Made by a program: the position numbers and the translations under genes. A DNA stretch of 64,000 nucleotides. It comes from RH-AL1 sp965249685. Its GTDB lineage: Bacteria; Pseudomonadota; Alphaproteobacteria; Rhizobiales; Beijerinckiaceae. Positions 35,684 to 45,900 of the stretch are shown here, piece by piece. Every line of letters starts with the position of its first letter. Position 1 is the first letter of the stretch. The notes below the pieces were generated by a model. It had not been told where the DNA came from and made no database searches. It was given only the letters and a program-made list of their open reading frames with translations. The stretch lies in the NCBI GenBank assembly GCA_965249685.1, contig CBDFMN010000002.1:1-64000 (forward strand), given 5' to 3'.

Positions 35684-36433
35684 ATGAACGAGCCTCGCGC
35701 AAAGGACTGGCGCCCGCCTATGACGACCAACCCGATCGAGCCGGAGCGCGACGATCTCAAAAGCATCCCGCTGCCGCCGCAACTGATCGAAGGCTACGCC
35801 ACCTTCCGCGGCAACCGCCTGCGCGAGGAGCAGGGCCGCTTCCGCCTTCTCGCGGAGGAGGGGCAGCGGCCACCCGTCCTGCTCATCGGCTGCTGCGACT
35901 CGCGCGTTTCTCCGGAAGTCATCTTCGATGCGGGCCCGGGCGAGATCTTCGTGGTTCGCAACATCGGCGCGCTCGTGCCGCCCTTCGCGCTCGTCGCGGA
36001 GCAGCAGGAGACTGCCGCGGCGATCGAGTACGCGGTGATGGCGCTGAAGGTCGCGCACATCGTCGTCATGGGCCACGCCCAATGTGGCGGCATCCGCGCC
36101 TTCGCGCAGGGGCAGGACCAGGAGTACCAGCCGCTATCGCCCGAGAACTTCGTCGGACGCTGGAAGGACCTGATCCAGCCGGCCGCCGAACGCCTCGGCC
36201 CGCCGACGGGCGACTTCGAGCATTATTGCGAAAGCCTGTCCTATGCCTCGATCATCCAGGGCATCGCCAACTTGCGCTCCTACCCCTGGCTCAAGGCCCG
36301 CGAGGCAGCCGGCAAGCTCAGCCTGCACGGTGCCTATTTCGGCGTGGCCAATGGCAACATGACGGCACTCGACGAGGCAACGGGCCGGTTCGTCGCCGTC
36401 GTGCCCCTCGCCCAAGCGAAGGGAGCCGCGTAG
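35684..36433 (+). CDS. Beta-class carbonic anhydrase
   Basis: A 249-residue zinc enzyme converting CO2 and bicarbonate. CCDSRVSPEVIFDAGPGEIFVVRNIGAL provides the first zinc Cys and the Asp-Arg dyad; VVMGHAQCGGIRAF provides the His and second Cys. The ATG at 35684 has AAGGA at a 7-base spacing; the ATG at 35720 is an alternative. It converges on asd with 7 bases between the stops. Confidence 0.93.
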   Translation: MNEPRAKDWRPPMTTNPIEPERDDLKSIPLPPQLIEGYATFRGNRLREEQGRFRLLAEEGQRPPVLLIGCCDSRVSPEVIFDAGPGEIFVVRNIGALVPPFALVAEQQETAAAIEYAVMALKVAHIVVMGHAQCGGIRAFAQGQDQEYQPLSPENFVGRWKDLIQPAAERLGPPTGDFEHYCESLSYASIIQGIANLRSYPWLKAREAAGKLSLHGAYFGVANGNMTALDEATGRFVAVVPLAQAKGAA

Positions 36434-36440
36434 CAACCCA

Positions 36441-37475
36441 TCAGGCCGCCTCGCGTCGCGGCGTGATCAGCTTGCGGTTGATCAGCAATTCGGCGATCTG
36501 AATCGTGTTGAGCGCCGCGCCCTTGCGCAGGTTGTCGGACACGCACCAGATCACCAGGCCGTTGTCGATCGTGGGGTCCTCGCGGATGCGCGAGATGTAG
36601 GTGGCGTCCTCGCCCGCCGCCTCGTGCGGGGTGATGTAGCCGCCGCTCTCGCGCTTGTCGATCACGAGGCATCCCGGCGCTTCGCGCAGGATGTCGCGCG
36701 CCTCGTCGGCGCTGATCGGGTTCTCGAACTCGATGTTGATCGCTTCGGAATGGCCGATGAACACCGGCACCCGCACGCAGGTCGCGACGAGCTTGATCTT
36801 GGAATCGAGGATCTTCTTCGTCTCGACGACCATCTTCCACTCTTCCTTCGTGAACCCGTCTTCCATGAAGGCGTCGATCTCGGGAATGACGTTGAAGGCG
36901 ATGCGCTTGGGAAACTTGGCGCTCTGCACGGGATCGGACACGAACACGGCGCGCGTCTGGGCGAAAAGCTCGTCCATGGCCTCTTTGCCGGCACCCGACA
37001 CCGACTGATACGTCGAGACGACCACCCGCTTGATCGTCGCGTGGTCGTGCAGCGGCTTCAGTGCCACGACGAGTTGCGCCGTCGAGCAGTTCGGGTTGGC
37101 GATGATGTTCTTCTTGGCGAAGCCCGCGATGGCGTCGGCGTTCACCTCCGGCACCACCAGCGGGACGTCCGGGTCCATCCGCCAGGTCGAGGAATTGTCG
37201 ATCACGACGCAGCCCTGCGCGCCGATCTTCGGCGACCAGATCTTGGACACGGCGCCGCCGGCCGACATCAGGCAGATGTCCGTATCGCCAAAGTCATAGG
37301 TGTCGAGCACCTTGCACTTCAGGGTCTTGTCGCCATACGAGACTTCCTTGTGGATCGAGCGCGGCGAGGCGAGCGCCACCACCTGATCGGCGGGGAACCG
37401 GCGTTCCGCGAGGATGTCCAGCATTTCGCGGCCCACGTTGCCCGTGGCCCCGACGACCGCAACCTTGAAACCCAT
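36441..37475 (-). CDS. asd: Aspartate-semialdehyde dehydrogenase
   Basis: A 344-residue NADP enzyme that reduces aspartyl phosphate to the semialdehyde, the branch point to lysine/diaminopimelate, threonine and methionine. Motifs: MGFKVAVVGATGNVGREML (cofactor), NIIANPNCSTAQLVVALKPL with the catalytic Cys, VVSTYQSVSGAGKEAMDEL, and VPVFIGHSEAINIEFE with the catalytic His. Start at the ATG at 37475. Confidence 0.97.
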   Translation of the reverse strand: MGFKVAVVGATGNVGREMLDILAERRFPADQVVALASPRSIHKEVSYGDKTLKCKVLDTYDFGDTDICLMSAGGAVSKIWSPKIGAQGCVVIDNSSTWRMDPDVPLVVPEVNADAIAGFAKKNIIANPNCSTAQLVVALKPLHDHATIKRVVVSTYQSVSGAGKEAMDELFAQTRAVFVSDPVQSAKFPKRIAFNVIPEIDAFMEDGFTKEEWKMVVETKKILDSKIKLVATCVRVPVFIGHSEAINIEFENPISADEARDILREAPGCLVIDKRESGGYITPHEAAGEDATYISRIREDPTIDNGLVIWCVSDNLRKGAALNTIQIAELLINRKLITPRREAA

Positions 37476-37690
37476 GACTGCCCAGTCTCCGATTGGCCGC
37501 GAGGCGACCGTCGCCCAGGGGCGCATCGTGGCACCCGGGCCGATGCGGGGCGCCAGCGGGCGTCCTCCGCGTCAAGATCCCGTTGACCTTGTTTCCAACT
37601 CCTAGCGCGTCCGTAAGGAACGACTCAAGTCCTCATGCGCAGGCTGGCACGGCGCGGCGGCACGAGAGCGCCGCCCGGCGGGAGTCCTCG

Positions 37691-38545
37691 ATGAGCGACA
37701 TGGCCTTTACCACGTGGCATCGGCGCGGGGCGCGCGGCCTGCGTCCCACGGCGGGGCCGCGCGCGGCGCTGCGCCTCGTCCTGCGCCGACCGTGGCGCAC
37801 GGCGGGCGTTCTGCTGGCGGCGCTCGTCGGCCTGATCGCCGCCGACGTGCTCACCGCAGCCGACGCGCCGCCTGCGCCACCTGCCGCGTCCACCGTTCTC
37901 CGGCCACTGACCTCGCCTTGGCTCGAGGTGATCAAGCCCATCGAGATCGTCGGCCTGGAGGCGGGCGAGTTCGCCAACGCGGCGCGCAGCTACAGGGCCC
38001 GCCGCAACCTCGAGGGTGGCGGCCGCCAGGACGTGATCGCGCTCGGGACGCCTGGCGCAGGGCCTGCGCTCCGGCTCTCGCTCTATCGTCGCGGCAGCGA
38101 GGCGAGCGTGGCCGCGCCTCTCTTCGCCGACCTCGCGCGACAGGCCGCCGACGCGGGGCTTGCCGTGACCCGCAGCGGGTTGCCGGACCTGCTGCCGACG
38201 CGCTTCGGCGCCTTCGAGGTGGCGGACGTCGCCCTCGCGGCCGGGGCCGGGCGCGCGCTGCCCTGCACGGGGTTCCGCCTGGTGCTCGACGCGCCCGCTT
38301 TGACGGTCGCGGGTCTTTCCTGCGGCGGACCGGCCGCCAAGAGCCGCAATGCCCTCGGCTGCCTGCTGGAACGCCTCGACCTCGCCTCCGGTGGCAGCGA
38401 CCGGGCCCTCGCCGACTTCTTCGCGGCGAGCGAGCTGAGGCGGTCGGGCACCTGCCTCGGAGCACGGCTCGCCCCCGACCAAGCCCATGCCGCATGGCTC
38501 GATGACAGGTCTGCCACACCCCGCCGGAATTCTCGCCGGCACTGA
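37691..38545 (+). CDS. Hypothetical exported/anchored protein
   Basis: A 284-residue protein: a basic N-terminus, a single hydrophobic helix (TAGVLLAALVGLIAADVL, about residues 37-55) and a roughly 220-residue periplasmic part with Cys residues (PCTGFRL, LSCGGPA, LGCLLERL, GTCLGARL) that may form disulphides. I do not recognise a domain; the Cys-bearing positions look like a conserved hypothetical of Rhizobiales. GGGAG lies 6 bases before the ATG at 37691. Confidence 0.7.
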   Translation: MSDMAFTTWHRRGARGLRPTAGPRAALRLVLRRPWRTAGVLLAALVGLIAADVLTAADAPPAPPAASTVLRPLTSPWLEVIKPIEIVGLEAGEFANAARSYRARRNLEGGGRQDVIALGTPGAGPALRLSLYRRGSEASVAAPLFADLARQAADAGLAVTRSGLPDLLPTRFGAFEVADVALAAGAGRALPCTGFRLVLDAPALTVAGLSCGGPAAKSRNALGCLLERLDLASGGSDRALADFFAASELRRSGTCLGARLAPDQAHAAWLDDRSATPRRNSRRH

Positions 38546-38655
38546 GGACAGGCGGCGACACGGGCGTGGCGATAAACTAAGCCGCGATGAAGGTAGCCGC
38601 GATGAACCAAGCGTGGCTCAAGCGATTATACGAGCAACATAAAGGGATCCCGCCG

Positions 38656-39054
38656 ATGCGAACTACGGTTGTCTCGATACTCGCCCTCGCCACCGTCGCG
38701 TCGCTCGCCGGAGCCTCCGGCGTCTCCGCCAAGCCGCGCCATCGTCAGGTGACCCCCGTGCTGGACGACGGCCAGACCCACGAGCTGCCGCTGACGGTCA
38801 ACCGGCGCAGCTTCCTCGATCCAGGCCCGGTCGCCCCCGTCGGCACCGGCCAGAACTACGTCTCGGCCAACACCATCTTCAACCGCACCGAAGATCGTAT
38901 CCGCGATCCCGACAGATTCGGCAACGACGTGATCGTCGGGCAGCCCTACGTGCCCGGTCGCACGGTGCCGGTGGCCGAATTCGCGACCGGTCCGAACATC
39001 GGGGACCTCTATTCCGGACCCATCTTCGGCTACCAGCCGGAGCAGCTGCGCTAA
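38656..39054 (+). CDS. Hypothetical secreted protein
   Basis: A 132-residue protein with a signal peptide (MRTTVVSILALATVASLAGA, cleavage near VSA). The mature part is Pro/Asn-rich with SFLDPGPVAPVGTGQNYVSA and RDPDRFGNDVIVGQPYVPGR, and no enzyme motif. The upstream in-frame ATG at 38587 would hide the signal peptide. The glycosyltransferase gene starts 34 bases after its stop and may be co-transcribed. Confidence 0.65.
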   Translation: MRTTVVSILALATVASLAGASGVSAKPRHRQVTPVLDDGQTHELPLTVNRRSFLDPGPVAPVGTGQNYVSANTIFNRTEDRIRDPDRFGNDVIVGQPYVPGRTVPVAEFATGPNIGDLYSGPIFGYQPEQLR

Positions 39055-39087
39055 CCCGAAACGGACCCGGATCGAACGAGGGCGCGC

Positions 39088-40443
39088 ATGCAGCGCCCCC
39101 TCTGCTACGACGTGACCCGCCTTCTCACGCGGGTCCTTAACGCCACGCCGAATGGGATCGACCGGATCGACCACAGGCTGGCGACGCATTTCCTGTCTCA
39201 GGAGGGCGCCCCGCGGCTGGGGCTGACGTCGACGGGGTTCGGCGCACGTCTGATGAACGGGAATGCCGCCGCCGAAGCCGTGGCCGGCATCGCCGCCCAT
39301 TGGAGCGAGGCTCCGGCGGGGCGGGGCTGGAGCGTCGGGCACTCGACAGACCCTCTCCCCGCAGACCCTGTCTACGAGTGGGTCGTCGCGCGCCTGACGG
39401 GCGCGGCAGCTCCCGGCGGCACCTGGCCCGGTGAAGCCATGCCGGCGAGGCGGTCGACGTTGCGGGCCGACGTGACGGAGGGCTTGCGGTGGGTCGGACG
39501 CCATGGCGTGCCCTTGCTGCGCCGTCCGACGCGCGAGCTGCCCCGCGGCAGTGTCTATTTTAACGCAAGCCAGTTTCCACTGTGGGTCGAAGCGAGCTTC
39601 GCCTGGCTGACGGCGCGGCGCGACGTCAAAGCCGCCTTCTTTATCCACGACCTGCTGCCGATCAGCATGCCGGAATATTTCCGCACCGCGGAGTACGCGC
39701 GCCACCTCAGACGTATGGCCAATTTGGCGCGTTTCGCGACGGCCGCGGTGGTCACCACGCAGACCGTCGCCGACGACCTCCGCGCCCACCTGCATGGGCT
39801 TGGCCGCACGGATCTGGCCGTGTTCGTCGCGCCCACCCCGGTCGCGCCGATCTTCTCCGAGCCGAGGCAGGTCGAGGCCCGCCTCAACGACCACCCGTTC
39901 TTCGTCCTGTGCAGCACCATCGAGCCGCGCAAGAACCACCTGATGATCCTGGCCGCCTGGCGCGACCTTGTGCGCCGCCATGGCGCGGCGGCCCCCAAGC
40001 TCGTGCTGGTAGGGACGCGGGGGTGGAAATACGAGCTGATCGTCGACCTGCTGGACCGCAGCCCGCCCCTGCGCGACCACGTGATCGCTGTGCGCGGGCT
40101 CTCGACGCCGGGCCTCAAGCGCCTGATGGACAACGCGCGGGCGGTGCTCATGCCGAGTTTCGCGGAGGGCTATGGCCTGCCCGTGCACGAAGCGCTGGCG
40201 GCGGGCGTCCCGGTACTGGCCTCCGACATCCCGGTGTTCCGCGAGATCGGCGCGCGCGGCCTCACGCTCCTGTCGCCGCTGAACGGCGAGGCGTGGCTGG
40301 AGGCGGCGCACCGGCTCTCCCAGACGGAGCGGCCCGAACCCTCCGCAGCCGAGCGGCGTGGACCGCTGGGCGAAGAGGTCGGGGCCGGCGCGGGATGGTC
40401 GGACTATTTCGGCAGGCTGGACAGGTTCGTCGGCGGGCTTTGA
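39088..40443 (+). CDS. Family 4 (GT-B) glycosyltransferase
   Basis: A 451-residue nucleotide-sugar glycosyltransferase. The C-terminal Rossmann half is clear: FFVLCSTIEPRKNHLMILAAW, KLVLVGTRGWKYE, and the GT4 signature MPSFAEGYGLPVHEALAAGVPVLASDIPVFREIG with the EX7E-like Glu residues. The N-terminal half (VYFNASQFPLW, FFIHDLLPISMPEYF) is as in mannosyl- or glucosyltransferases acting on lipid or polysaccharide acceptors. Its 3' end overlaps the convergent CDP-alcohol phosphatidyltransferase by 40 bases. It may glycosylate the product of the neighbouring PKS locus; this is inferred from position only. Confidence 0.85.
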   Translation: MQRPLCYDVTRLLTRVLNATPNGIDRIDHRLATHFLSQEGAPRLGLTSTGFGARLMNGNAAAEAVAGIAAHWSEAPAGRGWSVGHSTDPLPADPVYEWVVARLTGAAAPGGTWPGEAMPARRSTLRADVTEGLRWVGRHGVPLLRRPTRELPRGSVYFNASQFPLWVEASFAWLTARRDVKAAFFIHDLLPISMPEYFRTAEYARHLRRMANLARFATAAVVTTQTVADDLRAHLHGLGRTDLAVFVAPTPVAPIFSEPRQVEARLNDHPFFVLCSTIEPRKNHLMILAAWRDLVRRHGAAAPKLVLVGTRGWKYELIVDLLDRSPPLRDHVIAVRGLSTPGLKRLMDNARAVLMPSFAEGYGLPVHEALAAGVPVLASDIPVFREIGARGLTLLSPLNGEAWLEAAHRLSQTERPEPSAAERRGPLGEEVGAGAGWSDYFGRLDRFVGGL

Positions 40444-41129
40444 CCGGAACGCGCGGGGTCGCGCAGGGTGCGGATGCCAACGGCCACCCGCACGACATAG
40501 ATCGACACGAACACGACGCCCGCGAAGACCAACACGCCATCGTAGAGCGAGAAGACCTGTCCGCCCACGCTGAAGCGTACGGGTCCGAACACCACCATGG
40601 CCGTGTTAATGGCAATGAGGCAAAGCCGCAGCTCCGTCGGCCCCAGACCGAGGAAGGAGAGCTGGAAAACGCCCGACAGATGGTTGTTGATGAACACGTA
40701 CATGCACAGGAAGAAATAGCCGACGAGCGCGAACAGGGCGGCGTCCATCCGGATGAACGGTGCGAGGCCGAAGCCGACCATGATCATGAAGTTACACAGG
40801 GCGTCGACCGTGTGGTCGAGGAAGTAGCCGTAGATCGGCCGCTCGATCCCACGGAAGCGGGCGAGGCTGCCGTCGAGCGAATCGCCGAACCAGTGAACGA
40901 CGAGGCCGGCCGAGGCGAGCCAGAGGTAGGCGCGGTCGTGCTGGCTTGCCGCCTCCGCCACGAGCACGAGCGTGGCGCCGGCGACGCCCAGAGCCGTCAG
41001 CCGGTCGGGCGTGACCCAGGCCGGCAAGCGGGCGGCGAGCCACGTCAGCAGCCTGCGCTCGCTTTGCGCCACCACGTTGGCTTGGATGCGCTTGACGCGG
41101 AACCGTCCGCGTTCGTCCATTGGCGTCAT
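40404..41129 (-). CDS. CDP-alcohol phosphatidyltransferase
   Basis: A 241-residue membrane enzyme with about six transmembrane helices and a complete CDP-alcohol motif, DSLDGSLARFRGIERPIYGYFLDHTVD (DX2DGX2ARX8-9GX3DX3D). The family condenses CDP-activated lipids with alcohols such as glycerol phosphate, inositol, serine or choline. It differs from housekeeping PgsA and PssA, and sits divergent from the oxoamine synthase and PKS, suggesting that it adds a phospho-head group to a special lipid. Start at the ATG at 41129 (MTPMDERGR); 41120 is possible. Confidence 0.88.
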   Translation of the reverse strand: MTPMDERGRFRVKRIQANVVAQSERRLLTWLAARLPAWVTPDRLTALGVAGATLVLVAEAASQHDRAYLWLASAGLVVHWFGDSLDGSLARFRGIERPIYGYFLDHTVDALCNFMIMVGFGLAPFIRMDAALFALVGYFFLCMYVFINNHLSGVFQLSFLGLGPTELRLCLIAINTAMVVFGPVRFSVGGQVFSLYDGVLVFAGVVFVSIYVVRVAVGIRTLRDPARSGQSPPTNLSSLPK

Positions 41130-41438
41130 GCAGGTCTCCGATGCGAGGGCGGTCCCCTTGTGCGTCGCGCCCCATCGCCTGATCAAGGCTGATGTCGGCA
41201 AATCAGGCCCTGCCGCTCGCGCTGGTCTCAATCTTGCCCCAAAGCCGTCCGGCGCGGGGCACGACTAAGTCTTTCCCCTGTTGCCGAACTGCCATGGTTT
41301 ATGCGGACGCCTTCGCGTAAGGTTACGGCTTGGTAATGTAAGACTGCCAGACGATTGGGTTGCCGTTCGGTGCGAGCGGTTGCCCCACGCGGGTGTATGC
41401 GGCGTCCCGGCGCCGCCCGAGCAAAGGCAAAGAGCGCG
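41130..41438. other. Divergent promoter region of the lipid locus
   Basis: This 309-base gap separates the CDP-alcohol transferase (minus) from the oxoamine synthase (plus). GC content falls at about 41265-41350, as expected for back-to-back promoters. I could not pick a convincing -35/-10 pair or operator. Confidence 0.4.
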
Positions 41439-42791
41439 ATGAAGCACGGCGCAGGTCTGCAGCACGACACGAGGGGAACGCTCCAGGACATCATCGCGCG
41501 CCGGATGGACGCGGAGCGGAAATCGGCGAGAGCCAGCGCTCCCATGCCGAACCCCTTCGCCGCCATGACGGACTTCTCCACGCTGCCGGGCATGCAGGAG
41601 ATCAAGATCCAGCGATCGGCGGCGGGCGTCATGGGCCTGCAGGACCCCTACTTTCGGGTTCACGACGAGCGCGCCGGCGCCACCACGCTGATCGACGGCA
41701 AGCGCTACACCAATTTCTCCTCCTACGACTACCTCGGCCTCAACGGCCATCCCGACGTCCAGGCGGCCGCCGCGGGCGCCATCGGCCATTACGGCACCTC
41801 ATGCTCGGCAAGCCGGCTCGTCGCCGGCGAGCGGCCGATCCACCGCGACCTGGAGCGCGCGCTCGCCGTCCATTACGGCCAGGACGACGCGGTCGTGTTC
41901 GTCAGCGGCCACGGGACGAACGTCTCGGCCATCGGCGCATTGCTCGGCCCGCGCGACCTCGTGATCCATGACAGCCTGGCCCACAACAGCATCGTGCTGG
42001 GCGCCACATTGTCCGGCGCCACCCGCCGCTCGTTCGCCCACAACGACGTGGTGGCGCTCGACCGCGTGCTCGCCTCCTGCCGGGCGCAATACGACCGTGT
42101 GCTCGTGGTGGCAGAGGGCCTGTACAGCATGGACGGCGACTGCGCCGATCTGTCCGCGTTGATCGAGGTCAAGACCCGGCACGGTGCTTGGCTGATGATC
42201 GACGAGGCGCATGGCCTCGGCGTGCTTGGCGAGCGCGGGATGGGCTCCTTCGAGATGGTCGGCGCCAAGCCCGACGATGTGGACATCTGGATGGGGACGA
42301 TGTCGAAGACGCTGTCGGGTTGCGGCGGCTACATCGCCGGCAACGCGGTGCTCGTCGAATACCTGAAGTGCATGTCGGGTGGCTTCGTCTACAGCGTCGG
42401 CCTGCCGCCGCCGATGGCGGCCGCCTCGTTGGCCGCGCTCGACCTGCTCCACCGCGAACCGGAACGCGTCGCGACGCTTCGGCGCAACGGCGCCCTGTTC
42501 TGGACGCAGGCGCGGGCGCGCCGGCTCGATGTCGGCTCCAGCGAGGGCCACGCGATCGTCCCGATCGTCACGCATAGTTCGCTGGTGGCCGTCGGCCTCA
42601 GCCAGAAACTGTTCGAGCGCGGCATCAACGTGCAGCCGATCATCCATCCCGCCGTCCCCGAGCGCAACGCGCGGTTGCGGTTCTTCCTCTCCTCCGAGCA
42701 TACGGCCGAGCAGATCGTCACGACGGTGAACGCTGTGGCGGAATGCCTCGAGGTGATCGGCGCCGGCGTTCCGAGTCCGGCCCTCGCCTGA
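41439..42791 (+). CDS. Alpha-oxoamine synthase (SPT/BioF/Fum8-like)
   Basis: A 450-residue fold-type I PLP enzyme that condenses an acyl thioester with an amino acid and releases CO2. DEAHGLGVLGERGMGSFE holds the PLP Asp (Asp255) and His258; GTMSKTLSGCGGYIAG holds the Schiff-base Lys290; SYDYLGLNGHPDV, GTSCSASRLVAGERPIHRDLE and SGHGTNVSAIGALLG are family signatures. It is about 60 residues longer at the N-terminus than BioF; the extra LPGMQEIKIQRSAAGVMGLQDPYFRVHDE segment is typical of versions that work with polyketide synthases or ACPs. It lies 169 bases before the PKS on the same strand, so it probably takes the chain from the PKS ACP and releases it as an amino ketone. Confidence 0.88.
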   Translation: MKHGAGLQHDTRGTLQDIIARRMDAERKSARASAPMPNPFAAMTDFSTLPGMQEIKIQRSAAGVMGLQDPYFRVHDERAGATTLIDGKRYTNFSSYDYLGLNGHPDVQAAAAGAIGHYGTSCSASRLVAGERPIHRDLERALAVHYGQDDAVVFVSGHGTNVSAIGALLGPRDLVIHDSLAHNSIVLGATLSGATRRSFAHNDVVALDRVLASCRAQYDRVLVVAEGLYSMDGDCADLSALIEVKTRHGAWLMIDEAHGLGVLGERGMGSFEMVGAKPDDVDIWMGTMSKTLSGCGGYIAGNAVLVEYLKCMSGGFVYSVGLPPPMAAASLAALDLLHREPERVATLRRNGALFWTQARARRLDVGSSEGHAIVPIVTHSSLVAVGLSQKLFERGINVQPIIHPAVPERNARLRFFLSSEHTAEQIVTTVNAVAECLEVIGAGVPSPALA

Positions 42792-42870
42792 CGTCGCCGC
42801 CTGAACCGGCGGTCGATGAGCCACAAAGCCGCAGACTGCTAATTGCGGAGCGCACGGCGCGGGGCCTCGG

Positions 42871-42901
42871 GTTGACATCGCCCGTCGAAAGACCCGTAGG
42901 G
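42871..42901 (+). promoter_or_regulatory. Possible sigma-70-like promoter before the PKS
   Basis: TTGACA at 42871-42876 is followed 19 bases later by TAGGGT at 42896-42901. The -10 element is poor and the spacing long, so this is only a candidate for a PKS-specific start in addition to read-through from the oxoamine synthase. Confidence 0.2.
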
Positions 42902-42960
42902 TCGGCGCGAAAAAGCCCGGCCCTGCACGTCGAGCGAGGGGTCTGACCAAAGGTTCTCCC

Positions 42961-45900
42961 TTGGCTCTAGCCGCGAAACAACGACTGGCTCCTTTGACAC
43001 AAACGACAGACATTGCCGTCATCGGCCGATCCTGCCGTCTACCCGGCGCGCCCTCCGTCGCCGACCTGTGGACCCTGCTTGCATCCGGCACCTGCGCGGT
43101 GTCGCGCGTGCCCGACGACCGCTGGTCGATGGACCGCATGGCCCACCCTCGCGGCGCGGAGCGTGGCAAAAGCTACACCTGGGCCGCCGGCACGCTCGCC
43201 GACGTCTGGGGCTTCGACCCAGCCGCCTTCGGCCTCTCGCCCCGCGAGGCGGAGCAGATGGACCCGCAGCAGCGCCTGCTGCTCGAACTCACCTGGGAGG
43301 CGCTGGAGGATGCGGGGCTAAGGCCCTCGTCGATCGCCGGCAGCGACGCCGGCGTGTTCGTCGGCGCCTCCGCGCTCGACTACGGCAACCTGCGCATCAT
43401 CGATTCTGCGGCGGGCGACGCCTACCTGATGACGGGCAACACGCTCTCGATCATCGCCAATCGCATCTCCTACATCTTCGACCTGCACGGCCCGAGCTTC
43501 ACCGTCGACACGGCCTGCTCCTCGGCTCTGGTGGCGCTCAACGAGGCGATCGTCAGCCTGCGCAGCGGGCGCATCGACACCGCCATCGTCGGCGGCGTCA
43601 ACATTCTCGCAAGCCCCTTCAACTTCATCGGCTTCTCGCAGGCGGCCATGCTGTCGCGAATCGGGTTGTGCCAGGCGTTCGCCGCCGGCGCCGACGGCTA
43701 CGTGCGCGCCGAGGGCGGCGTCGCGCTGGTCCTGCGCACGCGCGAGGCGGCGGAACGCGCCGGCGACCACGTCCACGGCTTCATCGTCGGCTCGGACGTC
43801 AACTCGGACGGTCGGACCAACGGCATCTCCCTGCCCTCCAAGGTCTACCAGGCCCGCCTTCTCGAGACGCTCTACCTCAAGCAGGGGATCGACCCGGCCA
43901 CGCTGGCCTTCGTCGAGGCGCACGGCACCGGCACCCGCGTCGGCGACCCGATCGAGGCGACCGCCATCGGCGAGACGCTGGCGCGCAAACGCCGCATGCC
44001 GCTGCTGATCGGCTCCATCAAGACCAATATCGGGCATATGGAGGCGGCGTCCGGCCTCGGCGGCGTGCTCAAGGCGATGCTCGCGCTCGAGCACGACCAG
44101 CTGCCCCCCTCGCTGCACAGCGGCGAGCTCAACCCCGACATCGACTTCGCCGCGCTCAACCTGCAGGTGGCGCGCGCGTTGACGCCGTTGGCCGCCGCCG
44201 CCCCGGGCGAGCGGCGTATCGCCGGCGTGAACTCCTTCGGCTTCGGCGGCACCAACGCCCACGTCATCCTGGCGGACGGGCCGAAGGCCGCGGCGCCTGC
44301 ACCAGCGACGGGCGCGGCTGCGCTACCCTCCTACCTCGTCATCTCGGCGCACAGCCGCGCGGCGCTCGGTGCGCTGGTCGCCGATTATGCGGCGCGCCTC
44401 GACGAGGCGGACGATGCCGAGGCCGCGGCCATTCTCGCCGCGGCGGCGCATCGGCGCGAGCGTCTGGCCCATCGCGTCGTGGTGCCGGTCGGTGCGCGCA
44501 AGGATCTCGTGGCGGTGCTCGACCGCCTGGGTGACGCCGAGCAGGACGTGACAGGCGCGGCACGCGGCACGGCGATCGACCGCGAGGCTCCGGTCGCCGC
44601 GGTGTTCTCCGGCAACGGCGCCCAGTTCGTCGGCATGGGCGTCGCGGCCTACGCTCAGAACGCGTGGTTTCGCGCGCACCTCGACCTGGTCTCCGAAGAG
44701 TTCGCGACGCTGGCCGGCTGGTCCATTGTGGAGACGCTCCATGATCCCGGCCTGAGCGCGAAGCTGGAGCTCACCCAGATCGCCCAGCCGCTGCTCTACG
44801 CGGTGCAGGCGGCGGCCTATCAGGCGCTGCTCGCCGGCGGTCTGAAGCCCACGGTCATCATTGGCCACAGCGTCGGCGAAGTCGCCGCCGCGGAGGCCGC
44901 CGGGATCCTCGACCGCGCCGGCGCGATCAAGACGATCTTGGCCCGCAGCCTGCACCAGGAGCTGTCGTTCGGCCTTGGCGGGATGGCCGTGGTGATCGGC
45001 TCGCAGGAGGCGACGGAACAGATCATCGCGGCGCTGCCGAGCCTGGAGATCGCCGCCTACAACAGCCCGCGTGCCTTCACCGTCTCGGGCAGCCAGGAGC
45101 ATATCGCGAAGCTGTCGGGCGTCGCGCGCGCGGCCAAGGCGCGCATTCGCAAGCTCGATCTCGCCTACCCCTTCCACAACGCCCTCATGGCGCCCGTCGA
45201 GCGGCCGCTGCTGCGCAGCCTCGCCGACCTCAAGCCTGTGGGCTCCTCGCTGCCGTTCATCTCCACCGTGACGGGTGGCCGGCTCGACGGCCCGGAACTC
45301 GACGCGCACTATTGGTGGCGCAACGTGCGCGAGCCCGTCCGCTTCTCCCAGGCGGTCGGCGCCGCGGTGCAGGCAGGCGCCCGCATCTTCATCGAGGTCG
45401 GTCCCACCGCCTCGCTCCTGTCGCACATCAACGATTGCGTGGACGAGCGCACCGCGACCATCGCGACCCTCTGCGCCCTGGACAAGAAGGACCGGGGCGA
45501 CGACCCGATCGCGGCCGCGCTGGCCATGGCGCTGGCGCGAGGCGCGAGCGTCGACGACGCCAAGGCCTTCGGGCCCGCACCTCGCGGCCCCGTCGCCCTG
45601 CCGCTCTACCCCTGGCAGCGCAAGAGCTACCGGCTACCCGACTCGGCGGAATCGCCGGGACTGACCCGGTCGGGCGCCTGGCACCCCCTAATCGGTTCCC
45701 GCCTGAGCGCGGACCGAACCGAGTGGCACTCCACGCTCGACACGGTGCTCCACCCCTCGCTCGCCGACCATTGCGTCGACGGCCGCGCCATCCTGCCCGG
45801 TGCAGCCTTCGCCGAAATGGCCCTGGCTGTGGCGCGCGATTGGCTCGGCACGGACGAGGCGACCGTCACAGACCTCGAGATCACCAGCCCGATGATCCTG

